This document shows, in pieces, positions 26,686-33,601 of a stretch of DNA of 37,598 bases (position 1 is its first letter; each line of letters opens with the position of its first letter). The stretch comes from Desulfobacteraceae bacterium. Lineage in GTDB: Bacteria; Desulfobacterota; Desulfobacteria; Desulfobacterales; Desulfosalsimonadaceae. A program made the translations under genes and the position numbers. The stretch lies in the NCBI GenBank assembly GCA_003597945.1, contig QZJS01000078.1, positions 1 to 37,598 on the forward strand, written 5' to 3'. The notes beneath the pieces are model-generated. The model ran no database searches. It had not been told where the DNA came from and saw only the letters and a program-made list of their open reading frames with translations.

Positions 26686-28077
26686 ATGATGGATAATCCG
26701 GAAAAAATCGAAATGACCGCCATAAAAGCCCTTTCCGTTCTTGACGGCCGATACGCTAAGTATACCCATTCCCTGTCTGATATTTTTTCCGAATCCGGTT
26801 TGATCCGGCATCGGGTTTTTGTGGAAATCCAATGGCTGAAATTTCTCTTTCAGGATCTGGGCCTCCAATCCGTCGGCGCCGATGATATTGTAAAAATAGA
26901 ATCCATAGCGGCTGCGTTCGACGACGACGCGGTCCTGCGGGTCAAGACCATTGAAAAAGAGACAAATCATGATGTCAAGGCAGTGGAATATTATATCAAG
27001 GAGCGGCTGTCCGCCATGGGCCACGATGACATCAAGGAATGGGTCCATTTCGCCTGCACATCCGAAGACATCAACAATACCGCCTATGCATTAATGTTAA
27101 AAAAGGGGATGGATATTGTTCAAGCGAACCTGTTGACCGTGATATCCAAAATCGAATCACTGGCCCTTGAATATAAAAACATCGCGATGATTTCCAGGAC
27201 ACACGGCCAGCCGGCAACGCCAACCACCGTGGGCAAGGAGTTCGTCAATTTTGCGTGGCGCCTGGTCAGGGAAAAAGAACGCATCAGCACATTGCCGGTG
27301 GAGGCCAAATTAAACGGCGCCAGCGGCAATTTCAATGCCCACTGGTTCGTGTTTCCGGATATTGACTGGATAGCGGCCAGCCGCCGGTTTCTGTCCGATT
27401 ACCTGGGACTGATCCCGCTCATGTATACCACCCAGATCAACCCCTATAGCTATATATCTGAAATGCTGCACACGCTCATCCGGGTCGCCGCCATTATCAT
27501 CGATCTTGACAGGGATATGTGGGGCTATATTTCTCTGGGGTATTTTAAGCAAAAGACCCGGCCCGGGGAAGTCGGCTCTTCCACCATGCCCCATAAGGTC
27601 AACCCCATTGATTTTGAAAACAGCGAAGGCAACATGGGCCTTGCCATCGCCATGATGGAGCATTTGTCGGTGAAATTGTTAAATTCCCGTTTTCAGAGAG
27701 ATCTGACCGACAGCACGGTGTTGCGGAACGCCGGGGCTGTTCTGGGCTACCTTCTGATCGGGATTCAGAGCACTTTGAAAGGACTGGACAGACTGTCGGT
27801 GGCGCATGAGGCCATCAGGAAAGACCTTGACGATAATCCCGAACTCGTCGCGGAAGCCATACAGACGGCCATGCGGGTATACAGGGAGGAAAATCCCTAT
27901 GAGAAACTCAAGGCGCTGACCCGGGGTCGAAAATCTACGGCCGCAGAAATCGCCGCTCTGATTGATTCTCTTGAAAAAGTGCCTCATGACATCAAGTCGC
28001 GTATGAAGCTTTTGACGACAAAACATTATACCGGCCTTGCGGAGAAACTGGTGGACCTCTATTTTTTCAGGGATTAG
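26686..28077 (+). CDS. purB: Adenylosuccinate lyase
   Basis: PurB cleaves SAICAR to AICAR and adenylosuccinate to AMP, both releasing fumarate, in purine synthesis. The 463 residues match the E. coli-type enzyme (456) rather than the shorter Bacillus type. The start LSVLDGRYAKYTHSLSDIFS is characteristic, HACTSEDINNTAYALML-like contacts appear as FACTSEDINNTAYALML, and the fumarase-superfamily signature GSSTMPHKVNP is at 297-307 with the mobile catalytic serine. AAAGGA lies 7 bases before the ATG at 26686. It probably has its own transcription start, since 134 bases separate it from the amidase gene. Confidence 0.96.
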   Translation: MMDNPEKIEMTAIKALSVLDGRYAKYTHSLSDIFSESGLIRHRVFVEIQWLKFLFQDLGLQSVGADDIVKIESIAAAFDDDAVLRVKTIEKETNHDVKAVEYYIKERLSAMGHDDIKEWVHFACTSEDINNTAYALMLKKGMDIVQANLLTVISKIESLALEYKNIAMISRTHGQPATPTTVGKEFVNFAWRLVREKERISTLPVEAKLNGASGNFNAHWFVFPDIDWIAASRRFLSDYLGLIPLMYTTQINPYSYISEMLHTLIRVAAIIIDLDRDMWGYISLGYFKQKTRPGEVGSSTMPHKVNPIDFENSEGNMGLAIAMMEHLSVKLLNSRFQRDLTDSTVLRNAGAVLGYLLIGIQSTLKGLDRLSVAHEAIRKDLDDNPELVAEAIQTAMRVYREENPYEKLKALTRGRKSTAAEIAALIDSLEKVPHDIKSRMKLLTTKHYTGLAEKLVDLYFFRD

Positions 28078-28466
28078 CTATCGGTCAGCCACGATGCGGT
28101 GCGCAACAGTTGCAGTTTATGCGTGTCCCGCCCAGGCGCTTGGACCCGCTGCGGGTCTTCGGCGCCACTTGGGACGCGCTTCATATTATTCTTGCAAGAT
28201 CACGGTTAAAAAGTTAATAGATATAACTGTCACAGAAGTTGATGTGTCGGGGGCCGGCTGTCGTATTCGTCGTATTTCCCGCGGATGGGGGGTGGGGATG
28301 TCAATAAATAATAGATATATGAGTTTTTTTATTTGATTATGAAACGTAAATGAGCTAAAAGTAAATATTGTTTATCAAGCAAAACAGAATTCCATTCTCA
28401 ATGGTGGGGTGCCAGGTCGGCAAACAGGTGCGGGGGATAAACAGATATCTGAAGGGGTGAATGTAA
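28078..28466 (+). other. 389-base non-coding gap before the Roadblock/MglA cluster
   Basis: No convincing gene is seen. The first 100 bases are GC-rich and hold a long hairpin (28121-28179). The remainder is AT-rich, as expected for a regulatory region. A GGGGTGA-type site precedes the Roadblock gene. I could not find a convincing sigma-70 or sigma-54 promoter by eye. Confidence 0.6.
28121..28179 (+). repeat. Long three-part hairpin downstream of purB
   Basis: GCGTGTCCC (28121-28129) pairs with GGGACGCGC (28171-28179, one G-T pair), GGCGC (28135-28139) with GCGCC (28162-28166), and GACCCG (28143-28148) with CGGGTC (28152-28157), all co-linear around a CTG apex. The internal loops are small. 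There is no following T-run. It could stabilise the purB 3' end, or be an extragenic palindromic repeat or a small structured RNA. Confidence 0.6.
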
Positions 28467-28859
28467 ATGGACTTTACGATCGAATTTGACAAGCAGCAGA
28501 TTGAAGCCATCGAGAATGTTCTTCAGGAAGAACTTATTGATCTTGGTGTGCAAAGCGTCATTCTGATGGATCTGGCGGGCAATGTAATCGTCAATCTGGA
28601 AAGAGGCGACGCGAGTCATGACGTCTATTCCCTGGCCGCCCTTGCAGCGGGCAATTATGGCGCTGTCAGTGCAATGGCCAATATCATCGGGGAACAGGAA
28701 TTTTCACTTTTGTTTCACAAGGGTGAGGAAGAAAGCATTCATTTCAGCAAAGTGGTTGAGGATTTGTTGCTGCTGACCATTTTCAATAAGAACGTCTCTT
28801 TGGGTTTTCTCCGCTTGAAGGTGGCTGAAGCCATCAAGCGGATTCAATCTCTGATTTAA
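28467..28859 (+). CDS. Roadblock/LC7 domain protein (MglB-like)
   Basis: This 130-residue protein is a single Roadblock/LC7 domain. An N-terminal helix is followed by GVQSVILMDLAGNVIVNL (the first two strands), a long helix VYSLAALAAGNYGAVSAMAN, and strands FSLLFHKGEEESIHFSKV and LLTIFNKNVSLGFLRLKV. Roadblock proteins dimerise and act as partners of small GTPases; MglB stimulates GTP hydrolysis by MglA in Myxococcus and Thermus. The MglA-like GTPase gene lies 134 bases downstream, so this is its probable regulator. It is cytoplasmic. The domain assignment is firm; the GAP role is inferred. Confidence 0.88.
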   Translation: MDFTIEFDKQQIEAIENVLQEELIDLGVQSVILMDLAGNVIVNLERGDASHDVYSLAALAAGNYGAVSAMANIIGEQEFSLLFHKGEEESIHFSKVVEDLLLLTIFNKNVSLGFLRLKVAEAIKRIQSLI

Positions 28860-28993
28860 TAACTGTTTTATAAATGACGATACGCGGTTCTAAACGATGT
28901 TATGTCCATCGAGAAAGGTATGAGTGACGATAGTTGCTGGTGATCGGGATTTTATGGGGATGATTTTAAACTTCAGTTTTGGAGGGAGATAAC

Positions 28994-29599
28994 TTGGCAT
29001 TAATAAATCCGAAAAAGAAGGAGGTCCAGGTAAAGATCGTCTACTATGGTCCGGGTCGGGGAGGGAAGACAACCAATCTCGAATACATCAACATGAAATT
29101 TAAAAAACGGATTCAGAGTGAAATGGTGACGGTCAAGACCTATGGAGACCGGACTCTTTTTTTTGATTTTTTACCCTTTGATATCGGTGAAATCAAGGGC
29201 CACAGCATCAAGGTCCAACTTTATACGGTCCCCGGCCAGGTAAAATACAATGCAACACGAAGACTTGTTCTGCGTGGCGTGGACGGCCTTGTATTTGTTG
29301 CGGACTCCATGGATTTAAGAAGGGAAATGAACATCCGCTCCCTCCAGAACCTCAAGGAGAATCTGGAGACCTTTAACAAGAATATTTTCAATATCCCTTT
29401 GGTTCTGCAATATAACAAGCGTGACCTTGAAGAAGAGGGTATTCCCATTCTTACCGTCGATACCATGGAAAGAGATTTGAACAGCCGTCTGAAAGCGCCG
29501 TTTTTCCCGGCCAGTGCGGTAAAAGGTGACAACGTCGCCGCCACCATGAAGAAAATCATCGCGTTAACCGTTAGTTCCTTGCGAAAAAAACTGGAATAG
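28994..29599 (+). CDS. mglA: MglA-family small Ras-like GTPase (TTG start)
   Basis: The 201-residue GTPase has the P-loop G19-PGRGGKTT (residues 19-27), the switch-II segment YTVPGQVKYNATRRL, and NKRD at 141-144. Three features are those described for MglA: T78 where Ras has aspartate (TVPGQ), Q82 and R53 (the intrinsic arginine finger), at the same numbering as the Myxococcus protein. MglA switches between GDP and GTP forms to set cell polarity and drive motility machinery. I chose TTG at 28994, giving MALINPKKKEVQVKIVYYGP, with GGAGGGAG 6 bases upstream. Its partner Roadblock gene precedes it, and an uncharacterised gene follows after 21 bases. Confidence 0.93.
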   Translation: MALINPKKKEVQVKIVYYGPGRGGKTTNLEYINMKFKKRIQSEMVTVKTYGDRTLFFDFLPFDIGEIKGHSIKVQLYTVPGQVKYNATRRLVLRGVDGLVFVADSMDLRREMNIRSLQNLKENLETFNKNIFNIPLVLQYNKRDLEEEGIPILTVDTMERDLNSRLKAPFFPASAVKGDNVAATMKKIIALTVSSLRKKLE

Positions 29600-29620
29600 C
29601 TGGAATAGGAGGATAGAGCC

Positions 29621-30361
29621 TTGACGACCAAAGATGAGGACGGGGGACTGGGAAGTGAAGTGTCCAGCCGATTGGATGAGTTGTTCGGGGATGGCGCTCC
29701 GGGTGATGCCCCGAAATCGGCTGCTTCGTCAAAAACAAAGCCGGTCGCTGCGGGATCAGCGCGGGAGATGAAAAAAGAGGTGCGTGCCCCTGAAACGGCT
29801 CATGGCAAGGATTCACCCATAAAGAATTTACAGGCCCTCGTGTTTTCCATTGACTGGGAAATCACCGATGAAACCATGGTGGCCTTTCTCGGAGAAGTCA
29901 GCCGTCTTCAGCAGACGTTCAAGAACGACCAGGTTCTCCTGCTGTTTTTGAAACTCCATGAATCCATCGGTAAATACATTAAGGCGCGAAAGGCCAGAGC
30001 CCATCCGGATGCCATCAAATTCGTCGCCTCGGTTTACAAACATTTCGAAAAGGTTTTGTCCACGCCGGGAATGCCTGATCTCCAGAAAAAGAAGTTACTC
30101 GCTTCACAAGTGAATAAATTCAAAGATTTCAAGCAACGAGTCTTGTTGCGGGAAGAGGCCATGGCGCCGTCTGGAAAGGCAGTGTATGAGATTGCCGTTG
30201 AAACTTCGCCGGCACCGCGCACGGCGGAAAAAACAGCTCCCGGAGCCGGTCTTTCCCTTGAATCCAGACAGGCCATCGACTATATCGTTGAGGAACTCAA
30301 GAAAACCATCAAGGCGGAGTTTCAGACCATGCGCCAGATCATCAAGAACCTGGGCGCCTGA
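29621..30361 (+). CDS. Uncharacterised helical protein of the GTPase cluster (TTG start)
   Basis: I do not recognise this 246-residue protein. Residues 1-65 are low-complexity and charged, with SSRLDELFGDGAP near the front. Residues about 66-175 look like an all-helical domain beginning with IKNLQALVFSIDWEITDETM and containing LLLFLKLHESIGKYIKARKA. A linker rich in Ala, Pro and Thr leads to a C-terminal helix (AIDYIVEELKKTIKAEFQTM) that could form a coiled coil. There is no signal peptide or membrane segment. The TTG start at 29621 follows AGGAGG at good distance, 21 bases after the MglA-like gene, so the two are translated from one mRNA. An adaptor or effector role for the GTPase is a guess from position. 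Confidence 0.75.
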   Translation: MTTKDEDGGLGSEVSSRLDELFGDGAPGDAPKSAASSKTKPVAAGSAREMKKEVRAPETAHGKDSPIKNLQALVFSIDWEITDETMVAFLGEVSRLQQTFKNDQVLLLFLKLHESIGKYIKARKARAHPDAIKFVASVYKHFEKVLSTPGMPDLQKKKLLASQVNKFKDFKQRVLLREEAMAPSGKAVYEIAVETSPAPRTAEKTAPGAGLSLESRQAIDYIVEELKKTIKAEFQTMRQIIKNLGA

Positions 30362-30378
30362 CGCCCTGCGGCGGTGTG

Positions 30379-30395
30379 AAAGCCCTGGCTTTTTT
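30379..30395 (+). terminator. Small hairpin with T-run after the helical-protein gene
   Basis: AAAGC (30379-30383), loop CCTG and GCTTT (30388-30392) continue into TTT, 18 bases after the stop codon. The stem is only 5-6 bp, so termination would be partial. It may separate the Roadblock-MglA-helical protein unit from the following genes. Confidence 0.4.
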
Positions 30396-30495
30396 GACAG
30401 CGGGCGCGGCTTTTAGGTTTTTATCGACGACGGGATCAATTTATTCGGATATAGGATGAGAAACCGTGTTTTTCTGGGATTCGGAGGTTTGTTGA

Positions 30496-30966
30496 ATGAA
30501 TGTTTTAGCGGGTGATATCTCCAAGCTGGTTTTAAAACGCACCGTTCGCGCGGATTTAGGTGAAGTTTCATTAGACAGCGAGATGCTGCAGGTACTCATG
30601 GAGCTTGATGGAGCCAAGAATCTGGGACAGGTATCCAGGGCCCTGAATATGAGTTTGAAACAGTTGCGCTTCGTATTAAATAAACTTTTCAAACTCAATC
30701 TTTGCGAAGCCGCCAGAGACGCGATTCCCACCCTTGACAGGGATTTTTTTAATTATCTCTCAGCGGAGTTGTCCAGGGCCATGGGACCCATTGCCGATGT
30801 CGTGATCGAAGACGAAATCAGTGATATGGGGGAGGACCAGTCGAAGTTTCCTGCGCATCGTGCCGCCGAACTGGTGGATATGCTGGCCCGCCAGATTCTG
30901 CGTGAGGAACGCAAGGTGGCGTTTCAGCAGGCGATGGTAAAGAAACTCAGGGAGATTAAAACGTAA
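30496..30966 (+). CDS. Small protein with winged-helix-like N-terminus
   Basis: The function of this 156-residue protein is unknown. Residues about 25-70 (SEMLQVLMELDGAKNLGQVS, then LKQLRFVLNKLFKLNLCEAA) read as a winged-helix domain of the kind often found beside DUF4388 sensory domains, where it usually serves protein contacts rather than DNA binding. The C-terminal part is helical, with FFNYLSAELSRAMGPIADVV and a basic end (AMVKKLREIKT). GGAGG lies 9 bases before the ATG. Its place between the MglA unit and the membrane sensor suggests it is part of the same signalling system, but nothing in the sequence names a partner. Confidence 0.75.
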   Translation: MNVLAGDISKLVLKRTVRADLGEVSLDSEMLQVLMELDGAKNLGQVSRALNMSLKQLRFVLNKLFKLNLCEAARDAIPTLDRDFFNYLSAELSRAMGPIADVVIEDEISDMGEDQSKFPAHRAAELVDMLARQILREERKVAFQQAMVKKLREIKT

Positions 30967-31014
30967 CCATTAGAATTAAAAACAAATGCATAAATTTGTA
31001 TCATATAAAGGGAT

Positions 31015-31028
31015 TTGCCGAAAGGCAA
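31015..31028 (+). repeat. GNRA-capped hairpin in the leader of the zinc-ribbon sensor gene
   Basis: TTGCC (31015-31019), GAAA and GGCAA (31024-31028) form a compact stem with a stable tetraloop; flanking GAT and TC extend it with one bulged T. It lies 50 bases before the sensor ATG. I could not match the region to a known riboswitch; it may be a translational control or mRNA-stability element. Confidence 0.35.
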
Positions 31029-31077
31029 TCATGAGGATGGCAACGTCAACATCGCCAAATTTTAAGGAGGGAAAGTC

Positions 31078-32256
31078 ATGACGGTGATTTGTGAGGAATG
31101 TGGCAAGGTATATCATGTCGATCCTGACAAGCTAGATCGTTACAAGGGGAAAAATGTCAGGGTAAGATGCGGCGAGTGCGGTCATGTGACCCAGATGTCG
31201 CGGCTGATGGATGCCGCCGAAGAGCCTGCATATGACTTTGAAAAAGCTGCCGCCCCCAGTATGCCGTCGGCCGCACCCCCGCAGCGGGAAATGCCGGAAG
31301 AACCGGCTCCACGTCCGGATATCGCTTATCGTACGGCAGGGACCGAAGGCCGGGCGGGCTGGCTCGGTTTGCGGGGTAAGATGGTGATTCTCTTTCTGGT
31401 GATCCCGATCCTGCTGCTGGCCATATCCGGATATCTCTCACAGCAGTTGCTGCGCCAGATGGCTACGGATATCACCGATGAAAGTACCGAACTGGTGTTG
31501 CAGGAGGGCAAGGAAAAACTCATGCAAAAGGCCCGTGATGTGGCCAAACAGTGTGAGGTGTATCTGCAGAATCATCCCACGCTAGAACGAGAAGACTTTT
31601 TCTATGACCCGGAATTTTCCATGCTCGCCGTCCAGGTGGTGGGGGAATCCGGTTATACCTGCCTGATTCAGCAGCCCGAGCCGGAAAGAGGGCAGAACTG
31701 GACCATCTGGGCGCACCCCAATCCCAATATCATCGGCATTGATGATATTGACATGATCCGAAAGGCACTGGGCCCGCATTTTGAAGACTTTTTTAAGGTT
31801 TTAGGCGCTTCAGAAGGGATGCGTGAATCCGACGGCAACTACATGTGGAAAGACCCGGACGGTAAAATCAGGGAAAAATACATGGCCGTTGCGCCCATCA
31901 ACCTGGAAGGGCTGCCGTTTCTGCTTATGAGTACCGCCTATATTGATGAGTTTACGGCAAAGACCGAGTACCTCAAGGAATACGCCAACAACAAAACCGC
32001 CGAAATTCGGAATATAAACGTAGGCGTTTTGCTTATCGTTATCATTATTATCGGTCTGTGCATCCTCATCTACGGTTACCGGCTCACCCGCAGTATCCAG
32101 TACCTGACTGAGGCGGCCGACCGGATCAGCGTGGGCGATCTGGAAGCAGAAATCGATATCAAATCCAAAGACGAAATCGGCAACCTGGCCGACGCCATCT
32201 CACGAATGCAGGACAGCTTGAGATTTTCCATCGAACGGTTGCGCCGGAGACGATAG
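31078..32256 (+). CDS. Membrane sensor: N-terminal zinc ribbon, periplasmic sensory domain, HAMP, no output domain
   Basis: The 392-residue protein starts with a zinc ribbon of the MJ0042 type: C5-x2-C8 and C31-x2-C34 (ICEECGKVYHV and RCGECGHV). A Pro/Ala/Glu linker (45-95) leads to TM1 (about 102-120), a periplasmic domain of about 190 residues resembling a Cache sensor, TM2 (about 314-333) and a HAMP domain (YRLTRSIQYLTEAADRISVG to the end). No kinase, cyclase or chemoreceptor output follows; HAMP is at the very end. The zinc ribbon would therefore face the cytoplasm, as does HAMP. It starts behind AAGGAGG and is followed by a strong terminator. It probably links an outside signal to the GTPase system. 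Confidence 0.85.
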   Translation: MTVICEECGKVYHVDPDKLDRYKGKNVRVRCGECGHVTQMSRLMDAAEEPAYDFEKAAAPSMPSAAPPQREMPEEPAPRPDIAYRTAGTEGRAGWLGLRGKMVILFLVIPILLLAISGYLSQQLLRQMATDITDESTELVLQEGKEKLMQKARDVAKQCEVYLQNHPTLEREDFFYDPEFSMLAVQVVGESGYTCLIQQPEPERGQNWTIWAHPNPNIIGIDDIDMIRKALGPHFEDFFKVLGASEGMRESDGNYMWKDPDGKIREKYMAVAPINLEGLPFLLMSTAYIDEFTAKTEYLKEYANNKTAEIRNINVGVLLIVIIIIGLCILIYGYRLTRSIQYLTEAADRISVGDLEAEIDIKSKDEIGNLADAISRMQDSLRFSIERLRRRR

Positions 32257-32272
32257 GCGTTATCGCGTGTAA

Positions 32273-32313
32273 AAAACAGGCAATGCGCCGGAAACCGGTG
32301 CCTTGCCTGTTTT
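32273..32313 (+). terminator. Strong bidirectional-type terminator
   Basis: AAAACAGGCAA (32273-32283) pairs perfectly with TTGCCTGTTTT (32303-32313), and the interior GC..CCGG/CCGG..GC adds a further stem around an AAA loop. With the A-run before and T-run after, it can act on either strand. It lies 17 bases after the sensor gene, so the genes from 32369 on probably need their own promoter. Confidence 0.8.
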
Positions 32314-32368
32314 AAATTTATCGGGCGGATAGCCCGGTGTTGGATGTAAAGCGGGGTAAGATACGGAA

Positions 32369-33508
32369 ATGATTATCATCCCAAGGGAAGAGCCTGTTGT
32401 TCAGAATCTCAACAGTTATTTCCTTAAAATTGAAAGCATGGTGGAACACTACCAGGGTGAAATCGGCACGGGAGGCATCTATTTCAAGTCGCCTGTTGCG
32501 GAAGCTGTGATTTTTTTTGATGAAGACAATCTGCTAAACAGTCATTATCAGGACAGGAAAGAACGCTTGGTGGGCACGGCGGCCCTGACAAAGATCATCG
32601 CGACCTCTTCCATTAATAATTTTAGTGTTTCCGTCTATCAGATTAAACCCGAGCGCGTTTATTTCTGGGCAAATCTGGCTGATGCGGAGCCCCTGTACGG
32701 CAATCTTGATTCAGAATTTACGGATCTTGCCGCTTTGATTCAGAAACTGGAAGGCGAAAAACTGACCGGCTATATTGATGTTAAATTAAACCAGGATGCC
32801 GGCGGCGGCCTTGTCTTCTTTTTCAACGGCGAAGTGATCGGCGGGTCGTCGGCCAAAGGGGAAGGGCACTTGGACCGCTCCGCGGCGTATCGGGATGATA
32901 TGATCTCCCGGTCCCGCAAGGTTGGCGGAATATTTAACGTCAATCGGATTCAATTAAACAATATTTCATCCATGCAGATGCCGGCGCAAGCCCCAAAACC
33001 CATGACACCGGAAGAAAATGATCCGGGAACAGGTGTCGCAAAAGCATATCGCCATACCGGGAAAACACCTTCGCCAAAGCCGGTAAAACAGGCTTCCAGG
33101 CCGACGGGTTCCACGTCGCCGCCACAGCAAAGCATTGCACCGACGCCCGCAGCGGCTGATTCAAAGCGGATACTGGAAATGTTGCAAATGCTGTTGTCCC
33201 TGCTGGAACGGGTGGTCAAGTCAAACCGTAAACTCAAGGTGGATTTTGAAACTTATTTGAATAAAACATTTATGGAAAAAGCGGATAAATACGAGTTTCT
33301 GGATCCGTTTGCCGGCGAGTTTCGATATACCAACGGTCAGATATTTTTTTCGGGTAAAGCCGGCTACGAAGAACTGGTCAGGGCAATCATCGAATGCGTC
33401 AAGGAAATCGTGGTCAGTCTCGGCATCATCGGGATTTTCGGGAAATATCTTGAATCCTGGCGAAAGGGATTTTCCAACGAGATCATGGATTTTGATATTG
33501 AGATCTGA
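32369..33508 (+). CDS. DUF4388-like protein with helical C-terminal domain
   Basis: The 379-residue protein has a beta-rich N-terminal half. The segment EGEKLTGYIDVKLNQDAGGG followed by LVFFFNGEVIGGSSAKG (about residues 130-160) follows the DUF4388 (PATAN) pattern, in which a strand pair ends in FF-x-G-x-I. A Pro/Thr-rich linker (about 205-265) joins a C-terminal helical domain (about 268-379) with MLQMLLSLLERVVKSNRKLK and LDPFAGEFRYTNGQIFF. The DUF4388 domain is common in delta-proteobacterial signalling proteins next to GTPases and response regulators. No membrane segment or catalytic motif is visible. It follows the strong terminator and precedes a response regulator that also has a DUF4388-like domain. 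Confidence 0.7.
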   Translation: MIIIPREEPVVQNLNSYFLKIESMVEHYQGEIGTGGIYFKSPVAEAVIFFDEDNLLNSHYQDRKERLVGTAALTKIIATSSINNFSVSVYQIKPERVYFWANLADAEPLYGNLDSEFTDLAALIQKLEGEKLTGYIDVKLNQDAGGGLVFFFNGEVIGGSSAKGEGHLDRSAAYRDDMISRSRKVGGIFNVNRIQLNNISSMQMPAQAPKPMTPEENDPGTGVAKAYRHTGKTPSPKPVKQASRPTGSTSPPQQSIAPTPAAADSKRILEMLQMLLSLLERVVKSNRKLKVDFETYLNKTFMEKADKYEFLDPFAGEFRYTNGQIFFSGKAGYEELVRAIIECVKEIVVSLGIIGIFGKYLESWRKGFSNEIMDFDIEI

Positions 33509-33531
33509 AGCGCTTCTCAAAGGCCAGACGC

Positions 33532-33554
33532 CGCATCAACCGGTATTTGATGCG
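33532..33554 (+). repeat. Inverted repeat before the response regulator gene
   Basis: CGCATCAA (33532-33539) and TTGATGCG (33547-33554) form an 8-bp perfect stem around a 7-base loop, 24 bases after the previous stop and 47 before the next start. There is no T-run. It may be an operator or a stabilising RNA hairpin. Confidence 0.45.
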
Positions 33555-33601
33555 AAAATAACAATCTAAAACAATGATATATCGAATCTTTAAGGGATAA
33601 A

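Noticed and set aside
28037-28336. Open frame overlapping the end of purB and the following gap
   Set aside because: It begins inside purB, its composition is unlike the neighbours, and it has no ribosome-binding site.
28078-28466. Sigma-54 promoter before the Roadblock gene
   Set aside because: GTGCCA and GCAAA elements occur, but in the wrong order and orientation for a -24/-12 promoter.
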